NCBI GenBank assembly: GCA_942486035.1
Contig: CALNXK010000020.1
Span: 1,474,501 to 1,538,500, forward strand
Source: Porites lobata
Taxonomy: Eukaryota > Cnidaria > Anthozoa > Scleractinia > Poritidae
DNA length: 64,000 nucleotides
Reading direction: 5' to 3'
This document shows positions 55,991 to 64,000 of this stretch, piece by piece; position 1 is the stretch's first letter; each line of letters begins with the position of its first letter. The translations under genes were made by a program, and so were the position numbers. The notes below the pieces were generated by a model. That model did not search any database. It saw nothing but the letters and a program-made list of their open reading frames with translations, and was not told where the DNA came from.

Positions 55991-58439
55991 GTAAGTCCCG
56001 AGTTATTATTTGGTTTGTGATAATTTAACATAATGTCTGAAGTTGTTGGGTTAGTAAAGGGGCGTTTAATGTCTTTACTACACAAAGCTGAGATCTGCAG
56101 ATAACGCTGTTTCGCGAGTAGTCATTAATTATTCTTCCTCTTTCTTTTTTTCTTTTGTCCACGGAGAAGTTTCATTTCAAAAAACGTGATTGTGGCCGTT
56201 TGCAGTGCTGACTTGTCTTCACCACGACTAAATTCTCACATTGACTTAAACAAATAATGAAACGAAATCCAAATAATTTCGGGTGGCAATAACAATAGCA
56301 GACAAAGAGACCACGTGGAAAGACTACTGAAGAGGTTTTATTTGAATAGTTATCCCCAACGATCTCGTTCATGGACTCAAAAGTAAGAAATAAATTTCAA
56401 GTCTCCGTAATTCCCCTTGACTGAGTTCTTGAGTTCATTTCAGCATACTTTCAAGTGGAAAGAGGCTTTGCTTCTTTTTCATTAAAAAACGATCCTAGCT
56501 TGTACGTTTTAGACCGCCACAGAATTATTCCCGAGCCATGTTCGCTTTTCGTTGGGCTATTCTGAGACAATTATTTTAACTCATTTACACCAGAATTGAA
56601 TATTAAATTTGCACTTTTGTTGTTTCTAAGCCTTCTATATTCTGTAGTATTAGTAGCAGTTAGGAAGAAAAGCTTTAAATCTTAGTAACATCCATATCTT
56701 CAAAAGTCAAGTGTTACTTATACACTTTGTTTGCCCTTACTTTCCATCGTAAGCCTTCTGATTGTAAATCGTGCCAACGGTTAAGCGGGAATTTTCCCGC
56801 CATCTAACTGTAATAGACAGACAAGCTGGTGGCCAAATTGTATCACACCTGTTATAAAACAACTCAAACGGGTGTTATGATAATAGCCTTTGCGCACGCA
56901 TGTTGAGCTATATTCACCACTTAACTCCGTTTCTGAACAAAAATCGTCGCACATAATGTACTTTTTTTTCGTGGGCATTCTTTAAAACATCACTGGAATT
57001 TCGCTGTTGTTAAACTTGATAAGTTACCAGTTTCGGCTGGAGGGTGAAATCGTAAGTATGACGAAAACATGTAGAGATGGAGCTATCTATATGACGGATA
57101 TTATTTTATTGATATCTAGGTTTTGAAAAGTGAAAGACATTTATATAATTTCTCACGGAGCGGAGCTAATTATAAACTCTGTTCTTAACCAAGTATGGTA
57201 ACTGAATAATGTGTCGAAAAGTACGAATGTTAAAAACTTTTCAAAAGTTCGTTGTTGTTTTTTTCTTATCTATTTTAATCTATTACTAATTTCATTTTTT
57301 TTTTCCTTTATTATTTGGTTTTTCATTTATAGGTTTATTTTATCATTATTATTTTTTGACGGAATAGCATAATCCTAGAAAGCGAAAGCTATTGCGAAGT
57401 CGTGGTCTCTTCCCATTGTAACCATAAAAAATTCAATCTCTGATTAACATTTCGTTGACGCAACGTAAAATACTGATCAAGTAAAGAAACAAAATTCAAG
57501 AAGGCATTTCCTATCGAAGTAATAACTCTGACTACTATTTTCCCATAGCAGGCGTATTCATTTGACCTAGTGATTCGTTTCCTAATGTAAAACAAAACAG
57601 TCTGTGCTATACGGGTGCTCACCGGCAAACTTGGAATTTAAAATTCGGAGCGTCACCTCGGTTGACGTCAACTCGGCCAGTTGAGGCCAGTCAACCTTGA
57701 CCGAATGTTCTTTCTCGCGAGCGACCGCTCTATATGACGACGAAACATTTTTCCGCTTTTAATGGTCGTTAACGAGCTTCGGTAATTCACACCATCTAAT
57801 ACTGTACCAAGAACCAATCCTTGTTATTCCACAATGATCTATCGTGGCAAAGAAACTGCCATTTTTATAACACGCGAGAAACAATTTTGACAGTTTACTG
57901 ACATAAGCAAATTTAACATTGGCTGGTTCATTTCTTTCTATTATCGTGTGACGCAGTAGACAATTTTTCTTGGTCTTAACCTTAGACCAAAAAGAGTGAG
58001 GTATGTGTTAAGTTTTGTTTTCATGAATGTTATGCAACGGAAGTAGAGTGGAAAAGATATTTTTGTCGTGTCTAAATTTTCTGATAAACTCGCTTTGTTT
58101 TGGGTCGTTGGTTGTACATTTGAATGTATACAATCACCCAGAAGTTCCTGTTTTTCAAATGAATATCATAAGTATTGATCTTCTGCCGTATAATATTACA
58201 CACTTTTATGTTTCCAATATACTACTTTGAGCGAACATGTTGGGGAGGCTGGCAACCAATCGTCATTTGTAACTGTTATGCTATAAATTATGATAATTGT
58301 GTCGTTTTAATGACAGAGCAGAAAATGGGCTCTGTTAGTTCATGTTTTAACTTGCTTATATATGTCAGCAGGCAGATTTTATTGAAGGTAAAATTGGTAC
58401 TTTGTAAGTAATTTTGTTTCAATTTCACCCCGCTACCAG

Positions 58440-58587
58440 TCCTCGTTGCAGAACCATTTCGGTCCGTGCTCGTCTTAGTTCGGTAAGAATTTTGTTCCTA
58501 ACAATAGAACGTTTTTCTGTATTAAGAATTTTCTCATTTTGTTCGTTTCCTACAGGACATAAACCTTTCCCGGGAGTAAAGAGACAA
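58440..58587 (+). other. 5'UTR of the MARCH-type gene with short intron
   Basis: TTAGTTCG followed by donor GTAAGA (58482) and acceptor TTCGTTTCCTACAG (ending 58555) define a ~74-nt intron. The leader then reads GACATAAACC... to the ATG. An in-frame TAG just before the donor shows that translation starts downstream of the intron. Confidence 0.5.
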
Positions 58588-61404
58588 ATGTGCGAGGAAG
58601 CGCGCTCTCAGTGTAACAAAATGGACGAAGTAACAGTTACGGAGGCGGACGTCGATGTCGGTAACTCGGATTTACCGCGTGAAAATGCTGTCGTTAGAGA
58701 TGGTGATAATAACGGTGCAGAACAAACAAAAACAATACAGGACAGTTGTAAAACTGGAGAGCTTGTCACAGCGGTTACAGACTGTGCTGGTATTGACGAT
58801 GGGGAGGCGGAGGCCGATGAAGGCACTTCGTTAGATCGAGAAGCGTTAAACACAAATGATGCGGTGGCTGGTAACCACGAGAGACCCGGTGGCGACGAGT
58901 GCGCGGTGGAAATTCAATCGAGGGTAGAAAGTGGAGAAAGTGTTGTACATGAAAGTACCGATACGCTTTGTGGGTCAGCAGACCTCGAAGACCTCACAGC
59001 GACCACTGACACTCTTGTAAACAAGGCAAACGAAACAACCGAGAGCGTTTGCATAGAGGTGGAGGATATTACAGAAGACAATGATGATATAAGCAAAAAC
59101 TCTGACACAATATCAACCCGAACGACAATTATATACGTTTCAGAAGGTGATAATTCAGACTTAGAAACCGATGTGTGCCGCATATGTCATAGTGGCGACG
59201 AGGCAGAGAGTTTAATAAGTCCTTGCTTGTGCACGGGCTCTGTAAAGTTTGTTCATCATACCTGCCTTATGAGCTGGCTGCAGAGAGCTGTGATGAGCAA
59301 ATGTGAACTTTGTCTTTATCCCTTAGCGGTGAAACGAAAAAGGAAGCCTTTATCGAAGGTAAGTACTTCACGTGTGCTGTAAAATATTGGACCTCACTCT
59401 TTCTGTGATGCAAGCGACGTAACGTATTACCCACAGGTTAACTTCAGGCAACGTAGAGATGAAGTTCACTAAATTGATAGCTTAAAAACATAAGAAATAT
59501 GTGTTCGGGTATTATTATCTTTTTTCGTTATTTTATTTAGTTAGTTAGTTGTTGTTTTTCTTGTGCTTTTTCTTTCCTAAACTTGAAAGTTTTTTTCTCG
59601 CGAAAAAGAATTACGTAGAAGTGTACAACTATTTATCGATATTTATTTTAAACTGTAATTTTAGAGCGCTTGCGATCTGCAATTGTAGCCTGATAAACAG
59701 CGGATTAACTCTAAATCCCAATGTATTCACAGCTAATAAACCCTAATCCACTCGGGATTTTTCATGAAGTGGATTAAGATGGCGATCTGGGAGAACTGGG
59801 CGTGTACTTTGTACTTAAATTTGTTAGTTGAGCCTTCTCTAAAGGATTAATTTTTGTTTTGAAAAAAATTGTCTTCGGAGCTAACACCAACATTAGGCAA
59901 GTTCTTTAAACATGGTAAACAAAGGCTCAACGCAACAGGTGTGCTTTTGTTTAAGGTCATAATAAATTTTATGTTTTGTTTAAAGTCTACTGGAAACAAA
60001 GGGCTGTGGAAAGTTTAGGATTTTGCATTAAGTTGGTGTCAGGTTGTTTATTACGTAAATTGATTTTAGCTAAGCTGACTTCTTATAAGCAGCTTGACTA
60101 TCAAAGAGCCTTTACTTAACTATTTTGCTAAAATAATTTGCACGGGCCTTCAGGCACTAATATTAGGCACAATTGCGCCACGAGGTCTTCGTACTTTAAA
60201 GACGGAAATGAACTCGACAAGGAAAAAGCTCATATTTTCCAATTTTCAGTGAAATGTTCACTTCAGGAAAGGCGCTGGAGGTCACTCAAAGGGTGCCGCT
60301 GGTTCCTTCTTTCAAGCCTTTGAAGGGCCTTCATTATGTCGGATTTTCAGAACGGTAACCGCATTATGCGTGACTGACCGATTAACCTCTGGTTCTCAAG
60401 TACACGTTTTTGTGGGTTTTTCGTGTTTTACTTTCAGCTAAAGCCGCTTTTTTTTGCTCCCACGAGAATACATTACAGCTTATGTAATTCTCTCAAATCA
60501 TGCAGTAATACTATCTTTAGGAACGAAGTTGAGCGTGGCAGTTTCGCCGGGCTATGTCAAATACGTTTATCTAAGACAGGAAAAATTTTTTCTGGTAGTC
60601 ATGTTCTGAATGTCTTAGAATCAGTTCGTGTCTTAAAAGCAGTTGAGAATGACAAAGTTATGACAGGCGATGCTAGTCCTAAACCCTTGGTAATTATCAA
60701 TTAACCATTAAGCACACTCCAATTCCCACTGTGTGGACACCAAAGAGAGAGAACAAACTATCCGTGTTTTAGGTCCCTTGAGGAAATGTATGACGCTTCA
60801 GGCACGGGAACAGGCCACAATAAAGAGGCCTGCACGCATGGAGTTTCAACCTCCGCAGCACTGACTTTGCAATACACGTTTCGGAGTGAATCATTCTTTT
60901 TTTAGTAAAGTGTTTATTTAGGCCTCTGGTACAGACTTGTCCACACGTCACCTTTTAGGGGGGGGGGGCGACGACATCGTGATAAACCCAACCAAAACGG
61001 ATTTTGAGAAAGTCTACGCGTTCTGTAACCGTCTTTCGCTTTTGTTTCTTTTTCAGTGGCGTCTCCCAGAGGACAAACCTATTCCTATTGTATGGCTTTT
61101 AACCTACGTTGTTGCGATGACAGTGAACATAGCTTCGTTAACCAAAGACGGGAGCCAGCGATGCGTATCAGACCCCTGCATCATATTCTACGTGCTTGGG
61201 TCAGCGGGTGCGCTGCTGGGGCTAGCATTTTTCTATCGCTGGCTAAAAAAGACTGTACGCTACTTTGCGAGATGGATTGCGCTGAACCAGGAGTGGACTT
61301 TGGTGGGGCCCATTGACTTAAGAAACCAGCTGGGAGAGGCAAACCTTGCCTACTCTTCAAAGTCGCTCTCAGAGACGGAAACGAGACAAGAACAAATTGC
61401 TTGA
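58588..61404 (+). CDS. Membrane-associated RING-CH (MARCH-type) E3 ubiquitin ligase, 2 coding exons
   Basis: MARCH ligases sit in endosomal, plasma or ER membranes and ubiquitinate membrane proteins. Exon 1 is 58588-59358 (donor GTAAGT); exon 2 is 61057-61404 (acceptor TTTTTCAG, phase 0), giving 372 residues. Residues 1-~195 are acidic and Thr/Ser-rich, probably disordered. The RING-CH finger has the C4HC3 order Cys197, Cys200, Cys213, Cys215, His223, Cys226, Cys239, Cys242, with Trp230. After KPLSK, exon 2 adds two membrane helices (about 266-285 and 298-320) joined by a short loop with two Cys, and a cytosolic tail (FARWIALNQEW...). Start: ATG 58588 is first but has a weak context; in-frame ATG 58621 (AACAAAATGG) is stronger and would give 361 residues. 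The subfamily is unresolved: the finger resembles MARCHF1/8 or 2/3, while the post-TM2 RW-NQ-W recalls 4/9/11. Confidence 0.9.
59359..61056 (+). other. Intron of the MARCH-type gene
   Basis: Starts GTAAGT and ends TTTTTCAG. The open frame 60423-60704 inside has an acceptor-like TTTACTTTCAG before it but no recognisable protein features, and is not needed for a complete ligase. No repeats were recognised. Confidence 0.6.
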
Positions 61405-63627
61405 CTTTTAAAAATTGTTTAAGATGCGTCTTGGGAAAAATTCAAGTATGTCTCGCGTCGTTCTGCGTTTGGTTATGCTTTGGTTCGTTTCCCAGAGACG
61501 ATAACCTCCGCAGCTAAAAGCATATTCAGCTGCTCTGGAGCAGTCACCTGTTATATCACGTGATGTTTTTGTTTCCAAGCAACGCCAGTGCACTCCTAAA
61601 TTTCCTATTGATGATCATACTGGACTAACACGTATACGTGGTTCAAATTAAAAGGATTTCCTTCGACTGTTATGAAGACTTAAGAGCGTTTATCTGTACA
61701 GTTCATACAAGATACGTTAAATCGAAGAAATTTAAAGGAACAGTTAAATTATTGAGGAAAAATATATACATACCAATATAAGAAGATATTATACAATTTG
61801 ATGACATTTTTTAAAGTTAAATATTGTTTGAATTAGTTTTATTGAGAGGTTAATCATAGATCGTCTACATTTGCTAAAGTTGTAAAGTGTTTGGTTGAAG
61901 ATTTAAATAAAATAATCAAAGCGTTGTGTTTAAAGCAACTCATTTTCGTTTCCAGACCCCGCATCAAAACTCACAACTTTTTGAATTCATCTGCAGTTGC
62001 TGCAAGTGCCTCCCATCCCATTGCGGGTAAAGGTGGGGGAATGAATGTTCCGCCGAAAGCAGCATTGATCACTGGGGCAAATTCAAACAAACGTAGTTAA
62101 ATGCAATAAGGAGCCAAAATTTTCCCAAGGCCAAGTGATCGATTTTTCTCGTTGATAAAGTATCTATCGGAGGCAAATTCTGTCGGTCGCTTTTCTCTAA
62201 GTACCCCATTCCCCTCACGGACGATGTTTCAATAACTTAAAGGGCAAATGCTCCGTTCCGTGCATTGCGGGCACCCATTCAAACGTGGTTGAAGGCAAAT
62301 TTGATGTTCTCTTTGATTTAATTTTCTTAAAACAACTACTCACGCCCGTCTTTCCGTGGGAAACATTAACAATACGGTTATTCGTGACTTGCAAATTCAT
62401 ACTGACGTAGAGGAAGGCAACTGGGAAGCCAAAGAAGTGCCTTCCTTATACTGTTCTTTAGAGGTCGGTTTTTTCATTGATCCAGTATCTGATTCTTGAA
62501 GCGACGGTGCTAGCTCGTTCTTTTTTCCCTTGTTGACACATGGGCGAGCCAAGACGATAACGGCGTGCGTGGCTCGCTGTTCACGTCCCTTTCGCGTAAT
62601 TTCTCCGCGGTTATTCCAGCTATCAGCTCGTCTGTACCAAGGCGGGGGACGATATACACTGTATACCAAGTATCGAATCGTGTCGGCGGTATCGAATCGA
62701 TATTAAATCTTCGTGTCGGTCTGATTGTTGCGGAAATGTTCACGTGACTTCCAAAGCAACTGTGCATTCAACAGGGGTGATATCGTCACCAACCGCAACT
62801 CCGCATAACGGACAGGGGAAGGAGGAGTCCGCTAAACTGTTGGCCTGAAATAATGCGGTTTAATTAACAAAAAAATGTGGAAACCTCCTTGGCATTAGAT
62901 GATGCTGCGACTTGTTTTTATCATTTTTAGAAAAAAAGGAGATTTTACCTCAAGCATTTTTCTACTTAAACGTTGTGAGGCAACGCGATGCCTTTGTCCT
63001 CAGCACTCCCCCCACTCCCACCCCCACCCCCACCCTCGTGATCAGAAAGCGCACACAGTGTTTTATCTTTTGTGATACTGCTTGCCTAATGTGGTCCCCT
63101 CAACTCATTATTGCGCGTGGCCTATGCGTTTCGGGTCACGTGGTCCGAGCCTCGGATACGTCACCGAAATGTATTGGCCATGAAGGCCTGAGAAGACACA
63201 GTACAAGGACATGGACTAGGCCTTTATGCTCCGCAGCTGAGAGGCCTCTTTGCTATTTTCATCGGCAAACCCTGCGGGAGCAGAGGAGAATGGGACTAGG
63301 CAATGATTATGCAACATTCCCTTGTGCGCGCTCCTATCTGCCATCGAAGCAGGGCTTGAAATAACAGCCGGTCAACGGACATTGTCCGATCAAAAGTAGG
63401 CTTTGTCTGGTCAAAGCCTTGGATGACCGGATACTTTGTCCGGTAGTTTAGGCTTCTAAATGAAATTTTAAATCACCTTCTCTATTTTAGACAATGCTCA
63501 TGTACAATGAGAGCTTACTAAATATACTTACATCTACATCAATACCTACATCACAGACGGAGCGGCGAGAGGGAGTAGCGCGCGTTGTAAGAGGGTTGCT
63601 TTGGTAGAGATATGACGAAATAGCTAT
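61405..63627. other. Downstream of the MARCH-type gene: repeats, no supported gene
   Basis: An AATAAA at 61906-61911 could be the polyadenylation signal of the ligase. At 61960 a TTTCGTTTCCAG acceptor opens a frame to a stop at 62100 (PRIKTHNFLNSS...), a weak candidate for an alternative last exon. 62520-62760 carries GGGCGAGCCAAGACG and TATCGAATCGTGTCGG-type sequence that looks like a dispersed repeat. 63007-63038 is a CCCCCAC-rich low-complexity run. Confidence 0.4.
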
Positions 63628-63772
63628 AGGTGGTTTTTCACGTTACGTGATCGCCGCCATGCTGGTGGACGGTAAACAAAAGATTGCTCATGAGCTCGTT
63701 TTGTTTGTCCACCAACATTTGTTCATTTCACCATTGTTATTTGTGTCTCACGAGATTGCATGAAAACCACCT
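63628..63772. repeat. Short inverted-repeat element (AGGTGGTTTTTCA termini)
   Basis: AGGTGGTTTTTCA at 63628-63640 is inverted as TGAAAACCACCTT at 63761-63773. Inside, CCGCCATGCTGGTGGAC and GTCCACCAACAT form a second inverted pair. A related GCCATATTGGTG/CACCAATATGGC motif occurs at 2818-2856. Confidence 0.6.
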
Positions 63773-64000
63773 TGACCGGCGCCAGCCGCACAATTATTTC
63801 ACGCCCGCGAAGAGATTGTTTGCATGCTACCCCATAAACAACGTTTTCTTCTAATTCCAAGGGCGTGCCTTTGGAGGAGTTTATTCAGACGGTTTATATC
63901 CTCCTCGTACCACGGCCTACGGGTTTTTTCTTTATAAACTGGCAGCGTTTCGGGCCGCAAGAAAGCTCTCGGAACAGTTACGAGGATTGGGTGAGAAAGC

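Larger units (their letters stand above)
31261..58430. other. Gene-poor repeat desert between CROCC and the MARCH-type gene
   Basis: About 27 kb with no gene I can support. The repeats are listed individually. Stretches with nothing recognised include 31.3-32.7, 35.6-36.4, 38.5-41.0, 43.2-46.2, 47.3-49.2, 49.5-52.9 and 53.2-58.4 kb. Open frames there (for example 49631-50044, 51815-52090, 54897-55202 and 55494-55850, all minus) have no recognisable motifs and no convincing splice context. A small spliced-exon-like segment is at 55934-55990. Confidence 0.5.

Noticed and set aside
60423..60704. Open frame inside the MARCH-type intron as an extra exon
   Set aside because: RING-CH exon and membrane exon join directly in phase (KPLSK then WRLPED), as known MARCH proteins require. 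The open frame has no donor in phase and no family features.
62397..62767. Overlapping minus-strand open frames near 62.5 kb
   Set aside because: They fall in sequence that looks like a dispersed coral repeat, overlap in two frames, and lack protein motifs.
1..64000. Bacterial or algal-symbiont contamination
   Set aside because: Canonical GT-AG introns, animal rootletin, class A GPCRs and cnidarian-style repeats are spread along the whole window.

Overview
This window looks like nuclear DNA of an anthozoan cnidarian, most likely a stony coral or close relative. The reasons are spliced genes with GT-AG introns, a tandem array of intronless class A GPCRs of a cnidarian-expansion type, an AT-rich background, and dense short inverted-repeat elements and GC-rich repeats of a kind I associate with coral genomes. 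The species call is inference. Nothing suggests bacterial or algal contamination.

Layout. (1) 1-1.02 kb: a disrupted minus-strand gene with a conserved N-terminal domain and a coiled-coil C-terminal part. (2) 1.2-14.8 kb: four same-strand paralogous class A GPCR loci. They are a truncated pseudogene (about 1232-1631), a full-length pseudogene with one in-frame stop and one frameshift (4914-5785), and two intact single-exon receptors (9947-10828 and 13746-14822). LINE and SINE fragments and several MITE-like elements lie between them. (3) 18269-18847 minus: an unrecognised basic 192-residue ORF. (4) 20667-31094 minus: eight coding exons that join in perfect phase into a 1,064-residue rootletin (CROCC) protein. 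It matches only about the C-terminal half of vertebrate rootletin. Its introns hold at least five transposon-like insertions. (5) 31.3-58.4 kb: a gene-poor repeat desert with MITEs, a tRNA-type SINE, GC-rich GGGGGGTACT-type repeats, an 80-bp perfect palindrome, a three-unit ~300-bp tandem array and degenerate GGAATCC arrays. (6) 58588-61404 plus: a two-coding-exon membrane RING-CH (MARCH-type) E3 ubiquitin ligase with a short 5'UTR intron. (7) 61.4-64 kb: repeats only.

The genes do not form a pathway. The receptors would act at the plasma membrane, rootletin at the ciliary rootlet, and the MARCH ligase on endomembranes. The main biology is lineage-specific: a GPCR array showing birth and decay in progress, and a half-length rootletin with its own spliced 5' end. 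All exon joins were made by eye from splice consensus and frame. All family assignments rest on recognised motifs, not on a database search.
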